From Epiperipatus broadwayi (taxonomy: Eukaryota > Onychophora > Udeonychophora > Euonychophora > Peripatidae): a DNA stretch of 64,000 bases. Every line of letters begins with the position of its first letter. The first letter of the stretch is position 1. A program made the translations under genes and the position numbers. Shown here in pieces: positions 23,272-32,282 of the stretch. Below the pieces are notes generated by a model. The model did no database searches and had not been told where the DNA came from. It saw only the letters and a program-made list of their open reading frames with translations. Where the stretch lies: the NCBI GenBank assembly GCA_028023455.1, contig JAQFVV010012394.1:29157010-29221009 (forward strand), in the 5' to 3' direction.

Positions 23272-26190
23272 ATCATCATCATCGTTTTCAACTATTACCA
23301 ATCCATTGCAGGATTAAAGGCTCTCCAAGTTCAATCCGTCTTCTCCGATCTCCAACTTCTCTTCTCCACATCACTCCGGCACACTTTCTTATTTGATTCA
23401 TCCATCTCATATATGGTCTCCTTCTGGATTTTTTAAATGTCTTGAAATCTAGTTTAAGATTTTAATTGTCCATCTATTATCATTTCTTCTAGCAATATGT
23501 CCAGCTCAACACCACATTAGTCTTGTAATTCTTTCAATGATGTCAATAACACCTGGTTGTTGCATTTTCAATCTCTTTTTTAACCCTATCATGCATATAT
23601 CCATACTTCTTTGAGGGGTCAGAAGTCAGTATTGGTTTTCTATTATGCATCCAAGTCTCAGATCCATAAGTAAGAACTGGTAAAAAATATTTATTAAAAA
23701 TCTTTGTTTTCAAAGACAAAGTCATATTTCTTTTTAGTATTAATTTACTTCTACCAAAAGCACTCCAACCAAGTTTAATTTTGTGATTAATGTCATCCAT
23801 TATGTTTCTATCTGTAGTAATAAGCTGACCAAGATGTTTGTAGTTGTTATTCATTATAATAAATCTTTATTTTCATCTTTTAAGAAAATCCATTGAACAT
23901 TACTTTAGTCTTTTTAACATTTATCTTTAGTCCTATTTTCTTACTTTTATCTAATAACTCTTACATTTCCTAAAGCTCCGAAGCATTATTTGCAAAAACA
24001 ACTACATCATCTAAAAAATCTAAATGGCTTAGATAATCTCCATTTACTTTTACTCCTTTGGCTTCTCATTTTAATCCGCAAAATAATTTTGGAGATATGA
24101 GTCACCCTGTCTTACACCCTTCTCACTGTTAACTTTCTTAGTATCATCATGTAATCTAATTGTTGCTGCTGCATTTTTATAAATATTCTTCAGAATATGA
24201 CAATATCCTGAATCTATATATTGATGATCCAATGTTTTAATCACTGAAGAAATGTTTGTAAAATCAAATGCCTTTTCATAATCTACAAATCCAAAGCATA
24301 ATGATCAATTCATTTTCATTGGTCTTTTCTATAACTTCTCAAATTCAGCTTGTTCTCTTGGTTGGTTAAAATCCAATGTTTTTGTATGCAAGTTGTAAAT
24401 ATCTTAGTAAAAGTTTTGTAAAAAATTGATAGAAGATGTATAGGTCTGTAATTTTTAATATCATCTTGATCACTTTATTTAAGTATTAATACAATCATCT
24501 GGTACATTTTTATCATTTAGACATTTGGTATATAACTTTGTCAAAGTTTTTTCTATTTCTTCACCTGCTTCTTTTGATTATAATTCCATCATTACCTGGA
24601 TATTTTTCTTTCTTCATAAATTTAATTACATGTCTCACTTCTTCATTTAAAATTCTGGGCAATTCAAAAGATATAATAGATGTAGAAAATACTTGTTCAT
24701 TATTATTATATAATTCTTGATAGAAGTCTTTTACCCATTTCATGGTTTCATCTCGAGATTTTCCTTTCTTCATAAATTTAATTGCATGTCTCACTTCTTC
24801 ATTTAAAATTCTGGGCAATTCAGAAGATATAATAGATGTAAAAGGTACTTGTTCATTATTATTATTATATAATTTTTGATAGAAGTCTTCTACCCATTTC
24901 ATGGTGTCATCTCTCTTTTTAGTAATTGTTCCATCTTTTTTATTGCGGATATAAGTTTTTAACCAAGATCAAAATGTTGTTTTACACTCTTGAGACTTTT
25001 ATTCTCTTCTACAACTTTCCTTGCTAGTTCACAATTATACTTCATTATATCATTATCAATTCTTTTTCACACCATTTTATAAAATTTGAGATATTCAGTC
25101 CTTTTTAATGCATCATTTTTATATATCTTCATATTCCTTCTTTTCTTTATAAATTCTGTAGTCTTAGTAGAAATAGTATTGATCAATTGCTGCTTTTTTC
25201 TACCAGTTATTTTTGTTGCAGTTTTTAAAAATTTATCACTTATTTTCTTATTAATTTCATTCAAATCTGAATCATGTTCAAAATCTACTAATACTGGAAA
25301 CCAATTCGCAAGTTCTAATTTAAATTCATTAGAATGTTTCTGAAGATTAGGAATATCAACTGTAAATATTGTTTTCCTTAATAATTTTTGTCTCTCTAGT
25401 ATATTTTACATCTTACTAATTGATGATCATTTCCTGTATTGAATTTATTAAGAACATTACAGTTTTAAAATCTGTATTTTCTGTTAGTCAAAATATAATC
25501 CAATTCTACTGTACCTTCATTTGAATGCCTCCATGTCCATTTCCTTTTAACATTTTTCTCAAAAAAAGAATTCATAGTATAAAGTTTTTCTTTTTCTGCA
25601 AACTCCACAAGTCTATGTTCTCTCTCATTATGAAATTTACCTTCAGCACTTTCATCTTTCATTTGTTTACCAATTTTAACATTAAAGTCTTCCATTATAA
25701 TTTAAAAATGTGGTTTATTTTGATCAAAAGCATTTTGTATATCCATATAAAAATTTTCTATTACTTCATCACTATGAGAACTTGTTGGTGCATAAACGTT
25801 AATTATCTGCACTTAGTATCTGCTACTAAACTAATCTTGCCATTCTGTCTAATACACCATTAATCTCCACAATGTTGGTCTTCCACTTTTTATTTATAAT
25901 GGATTCCACTACACTTGTTCTTCCAATATTTGTGCCTTTGTAATAGAGTAAATGTCCACTTTTTAAATCAATTGTCTCTTCACATTTTCTTCTAACTTGT
26001 TAAATCCCAATAATGTTTTATTTAATATAAGACAGTTCATCTTTCAATATTCCTTCTTTTGAAAGTGATCTGAAGTTATAAGTAGCTAAACAAGAAGTCA
26101 TCATCAGATGGCAGCCTAGATCTGCAATAAAGAGATTCTCAGCCACCAACAGCTGCTTTGGCTGGCAACTCTACAGTCTCCTGGGAATAA
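23272..26190 (-). mobile_element. RTE-type LINE (family A), nearly full length, decayed
   Basis: Reading on the minus strand. The 5' leader lies at about 26190-26100. The endonuclease (APE) domain starts near 26090 (LATYNFRSLSKEG) and contains IGRTSVV, a DFNVKIGK stretch (about 25685, with E in place of G before DFN) and WTWRHSNEGTVELDYILTN (about 25500-25555). The RT follows with NEEVRHAIKFMKKGK (about 24790), an eroded FADD region (about 24000-24040), YKHLGQLITTDRN and LTYGSETW (23640-23850), and the C-terminal region to the inverted (TGA)n tail at 23272-23284. Many stops and frameshifts are present. Length is near 2.9 kb against about 3.2 kb typical for RTE elements. An internal tandem duplication is described separately. 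Confidence 0.9.
24598..24913 (-). repeat. In-element tandem duplication of the endonuclease-RT linker
   Basis: Within the family A copy, the segment encoding MKWVxDFYQxLYNNN..QVxxTSIIS.ELPRILNEEVRHxIKFMKK occurs twice head to tail (about 24762-24913 and 24598-24752). The 113-residue open frame shows both repeats in phase. Other copies have this segment only once, so it is a private duplication of this copy. The halves differ at several positions, so it is not recent. Confidence 0.85.
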
Positions 26191-26324
26191 GGACCATAAT
26201 TTATTTTTGTTTATTGTGATTGTGTATATATATTACAAAAAATTTTCATTCACACACACATTATTCTGCCATATCAGGCAATTGAGAAGAAAGAGAATGA
26301 TTTTTCTTGATCGTAATGAATACT

Positions 26325-27060
26325 AATCAAAATATACCTAAAAAAAAAGTTTTGGCACCATTGCTATTTAATTTTTTTGCCGCAAATATAGAGCAAAATA
26401 TAATCCTATGGTGATGATAACAAGATATTTGAGGAAATAAGTGATCCATGTGATATCGTAAACATATAGAGTGATCTAAACAGTGTTGAAAAATGGTGCA
26501 TTAATAGCAGCAGGAAAATAAATGTTGATAAATGTGTTGAATCATATACCAGTAATTCTACAATTTTTCTCACATGGCAAATGCATTGACTGGGAAGCGA
26601 ACCCGGGCCACCTGCTTGGATGGCAGCCATGCTAGCCACTAAGCTATCAACACTTGACAACACTACAATTTTTAATGCAAATTATTATATAGGTAGCAAA
26701 AAATTATAAAAAAGGAATCTCATAACAATCTTGGAATAAATTATGACAGAAATAATTTATCCCACACACACTACAAAGAAAAATAGTTATAAAACTATAG
26801 GAAGAATCTAAAGAAATGGTAAAAACTTTTCTATAGAAACTAAAATTGTGTTATTTAAAGCTCTAAAATTGCCTATGATACACTTTGGATTAGAAATATG
26901 GAATAGAAATAATATAACAATGAGAAACATATTACAGAAAATATATAATAATTTTATTAAATATATAAAATGTAATCAGAAAAAGTATTATTTTTCACTT
27001 GTGAAGCAGACAAAAGATCTAATATCGTTATACAATATTATACATCAGAATTTATAACTT
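26325..27060 (+). mobile_element. Jockey/CR1-like LINE RT relic, interrupted by a tRNA-like insert
   Basis: Before the insert: KVLAPLLFNFF (the GSVLGPLLF motif) at about 26339, then YGDDNKIFEEI (YxDD box, about 26409) and DLNSVEKWCINSS..INVDKC (about 26470-26530). After the insert: a DLGI-like tract, then ETKIVLFKALKLPMIHFGLEIWN (about 26838-26910) and TKDLISLYNIIHQN at the end. The order of motifs matches the RT and its C-terminal extension in Jockey/CR1/L2-type elements. The frame is broken near 26400 and again in the second part. No 3' tail was identified. Confidence 0.75.
26569..26662 (-). mobile_element. tRNA-like SINE (Gly-TCC-like) with 11-bp target duplication
   Basis: CTACAATTTTT flanks the insert at 26558-26568 and 26663-26673. 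On the minus strand the insert holds a tRNA-like fold at 26583-26653: acceptor GTGTTGA/TCAATGC, A box TAGCTTAGTGGCTAGCATGG, anticodon loop CATCCAA (nominal TCC, but A instead of the universal U33), and B box GGTTCGCTTCCC with a T-stem that pairs at 4 of 5 positions. A TTGTCAA leader and a short tail (ATTTGCCATGTGAG) complete the 94-bp unit. It splits an RT relic, so it is a mobile insertion and not a native tRNA gene. Confidence 0.8.
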
Positions 27061-27186
27061 ATCAAATTGTATAACTAAATTAAATTTAAAGAATTAAAAA
27101 AAATCCACAAGATATTATGAAATATGAATTTTTTTCTACAGTACAGGCTTTTTCATACCTGCACTTATATATGTAAGATATAGAGG

Positions 27187-27573
27187 TTTGAACTCAGACT
27201 TTCACATGACCCTCAACCATCCATGCTATCTCATACTGCTGATATTCTTGATCACACACAAGTCAAAAAGATAAATAATCGTCAATATATATATATTTCA
27301 TGCTAAACCAGCACTTGTTAGTTGGTTCAGATTATCATCGCCACACACATATATAATCAGTGCTCAGTTTATATTAGGATAGCCAATCTTCACATTTTAA
27401 TGGACAGGCTTCAAAACACTCCAATCTACAAATCATCAGCATTCCATCATCAGATTTTCAGTGAAATGGATGGCTGAAGAGTTGTGGATTGGAGTGGTTT
27501 GAAGCCTGTCCATTGAAGTGTGAAGATTGGCTATCTTAATATAAGGTGAAGCTTTGATTTGTGTGTATATAGG
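27187..27573. mobile_element. Fold-back family Q element, part 1 (left arm, loop and start of right arm)
   Basis: Left arm at 27187-27440 and right arm from about 27483 are reverse complements around a centre at 27461.5 (CAGGCT at 27415 pairs with AGCCTG at 27503). Shared modules with the other Q copies are GCTAAACCAGCACTTGTTAG, CAGTGCTCAG and GGACAGGCTTC. The right arm stops where the family A LINE begins and resumes after it at about 29101, so this is one element cut by the LINE. Confidence 0.85.
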
Positions 27574-29067
27574 AGGTATATAAATGAAGAAGTGAGAAAT
27601 GCAATTAAATGTATGAAAAAAGGAAAGGCTCCAGGTAATGATGGAATTATAATTGATATATTAAAAGAAGCAGGTGAAGAAACAGAAAAAATATTAGCAA
27701 AGTTATATACCAAATGTCTAAATGATAAAGATGTACTGGATGATTGGAAGAATGCAGTAATAATATTAATATTTAAAAAAGGTGATAAAGAAGATATTAG
27801 AAATTACAGACCTATCAGCCTTTTATCAGTTTTATATAAAATTTTTACCAAGATAATTACAACTCGTCTACAGAGAACCTTGGATTTTCACCAACCAAGA
27901 GAACAAGCTGGATTTAAAAGTGGTTTTAGTACAGTAGATCATATTCAAGTATTGAGAGAAGTTATAGAAAGGACAAATGAATATGAGTTGTCATTATGTT
28001 TTGGATTTGTAGATTATGAAAAGGCATTTGATTCTATAAACATTTCTTCAGTGATTAAAGCATTGGATCATCAAGGTATAGATCCAGGATATTGTCATAT
28101 TTTAAAGAATATTTATAAAAATGCAACAGCAACAATTAGATTACATAATGATACTGGGAAAGTCAACATTGAGAAAGGTGTAAGACAAAGTGACTCCATA
28201 TCTCCAAAACTTTTTACAGCAGTGCTGCAAGAAGTATTTTGTGGATTAAAATGGGAAACTAAAGGAGTGAAAGTAAATGGAGATTATTTAAGTCATTTAG
28301 ATTTTGCAGATGATGTAGTTGTTTTTGCAAATAATGCTTCCGAGCTGCAGGAAATATTGCAGGAGTTATCAGATGAAAGTAGGAAAGTAGGACTAAAGAT
28401 AAATGTTAAAAAGACTAAAGTAATGTTTAATCGATTTGCTCCAAATATGAAAATAAAGATTGATTATGATGAATTAGAAGAAGTTAAGAGTTACAAATAC
28501 CTTGGTCAGATTATTAATACAGATGGAAACATAATAGAGGAAATTAATCATAGAATTAAACTTGGTTGGAGTGCTTTTGGTAGAAATAACTTGATATTAA
28601 AAGGAAATATGCCTATGTGTTTGAAAAGAAAGGTTTTTAACAAATGTGTTTTACCAGTTCTTACTTATGGATCTGAGACTTGGACACTTAATAGAAGATC
28701 AATACAGAGACTTCAGACCACTCAAAGAAGTATGGAGAGATGTATGTTGGGAGTAACAAGAAGAGATCGAAAACGCAATGTATGGGTAAGAGAACAAACA
28801 GGTGTTACTGACCTCATTGAAAAAATTAAAAGATTGAAGTGGAGTTGGGCTGGACATATTGCTAGAAGAGATGATAATAGATGGACAATTGAAATTTTAA
28901 ACTGGATTCCAAGAGATTGTAAAAGACTCAGAAGGAGACCACATGTAAGATGGATGGATGAAATAAGAAAATGTGTAGGAGTGATGTGGAGAAGAGAAGC
29001 TAAAGATCGGAGAAGATGGATTAAACTTGGAGAGACCTTCATCCTGCAGTGGATTGATAATGGTTGA
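27559..29067 (+). CDS. Reverse transcriptase ORF of the family A LINE (502 codons, partial)
   Basis: The first eight residues or so come from the host palindrome; homology starts at NEEVRNAIK. RT landmarks in order: KKGDKEDIRNYRPISLLSVLYK (about residues 72-95, given in part), FVDYEKAFDSI, GVRQSDSISPKLF, LDFADDVVVFANN with the FADD catalytic pair, and LKINVKKTKVMFN. The C-terminal region has YKYLGQIINTDGN, LTYGSETWTLNRRS, QTGVTDLIEKIKRLKWSW and ends ILQWIDNG. In GVRQSD the usual Gly after Gln is Ser; the copy at 1-1245 still has GVRQGD. The stop codon TGA is directly followed by the TGA-repeat tail. No endonuclease is present, so it cannot mobilise itself; RT activity is unproven. Confidence 0.88.
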   Translation: MCVYRRYINEEVRNAIKCMKKGKAPGNDGIIIDILKEAGEETEKILAKLYTKCLNDKDVLDDWKNAVIILIFKKGDKEDIRNYRPISLLSVLYKIFTKIITTRLQRTLDFHQPREQAGFKSGFSTVDHIQVLREVIERTNEYELSLCFGFVDYEKAFDSINISSVIKALDHQGIDPGYCHILKNIYKNATATIRLHNDTGKVNIEKGVRQSDSISPKLFTAVLQEVFCGLKWETKGVKVNGDYLSHLDFADDVVVFANNASELQEILQELSDESRKVGLKINVKKTKVMFNRFAPNMKIKIDYDELEEVKSYKYLGQIINTDGNIIEEINHRIKLGWSAFGRNNLILKGNMPMCLKRKVFNKCVLPVLTYGSETWTLNRRSIQRLQTTQRSMERCMLGVTRRDRKRNVWVREQTGVTDLIEKIKRLKWSWAGHIARRDDNRWTIEILNWIPRDCKRLRRRPHVRWMDEIRKCVGVMWRREAKDRRRWIKLGETFILQWIDNG

Positions 29068-29100
29068 TAATGATGATGATGATGATATATATATATATAT
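27575..29100 (+). mobile_element. RTE-type LINE (family A), 5' truncated with long open frame
   Basis: Best preserved copy of the family in the window. It starts at NEEVRNAIKCMKKGKAPGNDG, the linker just ahead of the RT, so the endonuclease is missing. It ends in (TGATGA)n-(AT)n. It is inserted inside the right arm of a fold-back element, which continues from about 29101 (GATAATCTG...). Target duplications are not clear because both borders are AT-rich (TATATAGGA and TATATATGGA are candidates). Confidence 0.93.
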
Positions 29101-29260
29101 GGAAATGATAATCTGAACCAACTGACCAGTGCTGGTTTAGTACAAAATACTTATATTTATGATTATTTATCTTTTTGACATGTGTGTGATCAAGTGTATC
29201 AGCGGTATGAGATAGCATGGATGGTTGACGGTCGAGTGAAAGATATCATGAGAAAATAGT
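29101..29260. mobile_element. Fold-back family Q element, part 2 (rest of right arm)
   Basis: Continues the right arm cut at 27573: GATAATCTGAACCAACTGAC, GTGCTGGTTTAGTACAAAATA, CATGTGTGTGATCAAGTGTA and GAGATAGCATGGATGGTTGA are inverse matches to 27187-27345 in order. Joining 27573 to 29101 restores the palindrome. Confidence 0.85.
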
Positions 29261-29403
29261 AAAAAACTACTAAAGCTATGTATTTAAAACACTTTACATT
29301 GCAACGAATAAACAAGTTATACACTTTTGTTGACAATAAATTAGAAATATATATTTTATCAATAGATAAAGATAACTTTCTTAACCTAATGAGATTAATA
29401 TAC

Positions 29404-29845
29404 CAGGGATGTCCAACAAGTCGATCGTGATCCACCGGTCAATCGCAAAGCCATTTTTGGTCGATCGCAAGGCCAATCTGGAGAGTAAAACAAATTAAGT
29501 CAAGATTTTCAAGTGTTTTTGTTTTTGTCTAAATTTTTTTTCAATTCTAGATAGGTAATCCAGTAAGCCGTATCCTTATTGAAAATAATATTTTGCTAAT
29601 TTGAATTAATAAATATTGTTAATAATTACTCATATTGCTTTAATTCCCGGACATCAGTTTTTTGGCCTATTAAATAATTATTATTTTTTACTAGGTAGAT
29701 ATATAAAAATAGTCTGTATTTCACATCTCTCTCCACTTAGACTATGCCTATGATAACAAGTCGATCGCCTATGAAAACAAGTCGATTGCAACACACTTAA
29801 AAAATAAAAAGTAGATCTTGTGTACACAAAAGTTGGTCATCCCTG
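29404..29845. mobile_element. Non-autonomous hAT element (MITE)
   Basis: Ends are CAGGGATGTCCAAC at 29404 and the inverse GTTGGTCATCCCTG at 29832-29845, matching the CAGGG(A/G)TG.CCAA termini of the hAT superfamily. Flanks are TAATATAC on the left and GTCTATAC on the right: 5 of 8 identical, and the right one fits the hAT target pattern nTCTAnAn, so a mutated 8-bp duplication is likely. The interior repeats the motif TCGATCG several times and has no transposase. Length is about 442 bp. Confidence 0.8.
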
Positions 29846-29887
29846 GTCTATACTAAACTTAAAAGTAATTATAAGGTACTTGATTTG

Positions 29888-30100
29888 AGACTCCCCACGT
29901 CTAGCCAATCCATCTTTTACAACGGATACACATGACCAACGTAATGTAAAAAGCTAAATGATCTCCAATATACATATATACAAAATACATTTATTGGAGA
30001 TAATTGATCTTTTTCACATGTATGTGGCCATGTGTATCAGTTGTATAAGATGGATTGAATACCTATGGGTTGTTTTAAAGTCTGTGTTCAAATCCTTATA
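29888..30100. repeat. Internally deleted fold-back family Q copy
   Basis: AGACT...TAGCCAATCCATCTTTTACAAC (29890 onward) is inverted at about 30035-30085 (GTTGTATAAGATGGATTG...). AATGATCTCCAATA pairs with TATTGGAGATAATTGATC. The central parts of the arms found in longer Q copies (TGAGCACTGATTG and the CAGGCTTC segment) are missing, so only the arm ends remain. This resembles an internal-deletion derivative. Confidence 0.7.
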
Positions 30101-30109
30101 ATATATATA

Positions 30110-30990
30110 TTATTTGCCTGTAAATAATTTGTATATTTCAAACTGCATGAAAGACGCAAATAAATTAAATTATTATTATCATCATCATCATTATTATTTG
30201 TTTGTTTTGCCGTTTTATCTTTTTTTTTAATTTAGACTTAGAACAACTATACTCATTTGCTAAGTTGATACTGCTGCTGATGGTGTATAAGTAAAATTAT
30301 CATCAAAATTATCTCAAGGATATTCTAATGAAGTGCAATGGTATATGGTTCATTGGGAAGTCTGTAGGATGGAATACAGCAGAGAGATACCCTTAAGAAA
30401 AGTGTGAAAGCATTTCAGAAAATAACTGCTGCAGGACATATGAAACAATATTATTGCAAGATGTTAAATAAAGTCTAAAAGACTAGCATGTAACATATAC
30501 ACAACATGTCTTAGTAAAAAGATGATTGGTGATTAGTTCTCTCTCCAAATCACCTAAATATTATTTCTAAACCAATAAATGTGTTATGTAGTGAGATAGT
30601 TAAGCTATTCATCACAAAACATCTAAAGTATTAGCATGTTTAAATTATAAGTTATGATGTAAAATGTGACAGTGTGTTTCTTACTTTAACCCATAATGGA
30701 ACAATATGCTACTTGCTTGCTACTGAAAAGTTTGAAATAATTTAAAATGTGTATGGCCATAAAGTCATAAGTCACAAAAAGGTTTTCAAGTGATTTCCAA
30801 GATTTCATAATAGCAGGGAGAACAATAAAGCTAATCTATGAAAGTGAAAAACACATTCTTACATTTGATGTTGTAACTTGTGATTTAGACACATTAGCAC
30901 TTCAAAACATGTATGATAAGCTATGTTATATATAGTTTTACTTATGTTCTGTTTTGTATAGTCTTGCATAATTTAACTATAATTTTTTTT
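30110..30990. other. AT-rich spacer, no gene seen
   Basis: Contains a trinucleotide ATT/ATC run at about 30170-30198. No coding or structural feature is supported. Confidence 0.5.
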
Positions 30991-30999
30991 AATAATTTT

Positions 31000-31400
31000 T
31001 ATTATACCATTCATTAAAATAAAAATTATCTACTTAATGAATAACAATTCTGTAATGAAATTACACTAGTGATGTTCTTCATTAAATAGATAATCTCTAG
31101 TGTAATGGATGACTAAATTTGACATTTATTGATTAAAGTGTAGTAATTGGCAATCTTTATATACTGAATAATGATAAAGAAATGTGTAAGAGATTGTGAT
31201 CTGGGCCAACTGATGAGTGCTTGTTCAGTGAGAAATATACATCTAGGGGAACATACATCTTTTTCACGTTTTTGATCCTATATTTATGTTTACATCTCTT
31301 CACAAGGTATTAAAGGCAGATATACACTAGTTTCTACCTTGCATGAGAGTAGTGTAGGGAAATTTATCCATTATTCATTAAGTGGATAACTTTTTTATCT
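31000..31400. repeat. Composite of dispersed fold-back modules
   Basis: 31010-31110 has an inverted pair (ATTCATTAAAATAAAAATTATC and GATAATCTCTAGTGTAATGGATGAC types). A Q-module fragment lies at about 31190-31265 (GATTGTGATCTGGGCCAACTGATGAGTGC in parts), and module M at about 31285-31340 (CACAAGGTATTAAAGGCAGA...CTAGTTTCTACCTTG). The order is close to that at 53330-53720, so the two may be copies of one larger element. Confidence 0.55.
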
Positions 31401-31708
31401 GAACTTTTCTGTCTATTTTTTCTGTGCCTTTTTGGATATTAATTAGAAAGTAATTACTAATACTGCTTTATATTTACTTTTCAATGCCAATGACATTATA
31501 ATTGTTTATATTTATTTGATTGTGAGTCTCATATCTTATATACAAGGTTTAATGCTTTCCCTGCTATCAAGAAATCTTGCCAATCACTTGAGAATGCTCT
31601 TGTGACTTATGACTTCACTGCCATATCCAATTTGAGTCATTTCTACCCTTTTAGTAACAGTATTTTAAAACAAATTAAATGTTAGTATGTTATTCCATCA
31701 CCGGTGAA

Positions 31709-32215
31709 GACTTTCACATGACTCTCAACTAGCCACACTATTTCATACTGCTGACACACTTGATTAAACATATGTTAAAAAAGATAAATAATCAACAATA
31801 TACATATTTCATGCTAAACGAGCACTTGTCAATTGGTACAGATTATCATCTCCACACATATATACAATCATTGCTCAGCTTATATTAAGATAGCAATCTT
31901 CATACTTTAATAAACAGGCTTCAATTCATTATCAGACTTTCAATAAAATGGATGACTAAAGAGTTTTGAGGTGGAGTGGATTGAAGCCTGTTCATTAAAG
32001 TATGAAGGTTGGCTATCTTAATATAAGCTGAGCATTGATTGTATATATGTGTGGAGATGATAATCTGGACTCACTGATGAGTGCTGGTTTTAGCACAAAA
32101 TATAATCTTTTCAACATGTGTGTGATCAAGTGTTTCAGAAGTATGAAATAGCATGGATAGTTAAAAGTTGAATGAATGTCTGAGTTCAAACCCTCTATAT
32201 ATTACATATTGGAGT
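31709..32215. mobile_element. Fold-back element, family Q (palindrome)
   Basis: Centre near 31952.5: CAGGCTTCAAT at 31915 pairs with ATTGAAGCCTG at 31980. Outward pairing includes CTTATATTAAGATAGC with its inverse and the CACACATATATACAATCATTGCTCAG tract with CTGAGCATTGATTGTATATATGTG (quoted in part). The GCTAAACGAGCACTTGTC and GATGAGTGCTGGTTTTAGC arms also match. Arms are about 230 bp with scattered substitutions. A hAT element lies 70 bp downstream. No ORF. Confidence 0.82.
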
Positions 32216-32282
32216 GCAGATATGAAAAAGCCTGTATTGTAGAAAAAAATTCATGAGTTAAGTTAAAAAAACACATTGTCAC

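Noticed and set aside
26583-26653. Functional tRNA-Gly gene
   Set aside because: Position 33 is A instead of U, and the unit is an insertion with an 11-bp duplication inside an RT relic.
28722-29042. Minus-strand frame opposite the LINE C-terminus
   Set aside because: It is antisense to a clear RT reading frame; the same kind of shadow frame appears opposite 10692-10995, 50350-50640 and 51207-51363.
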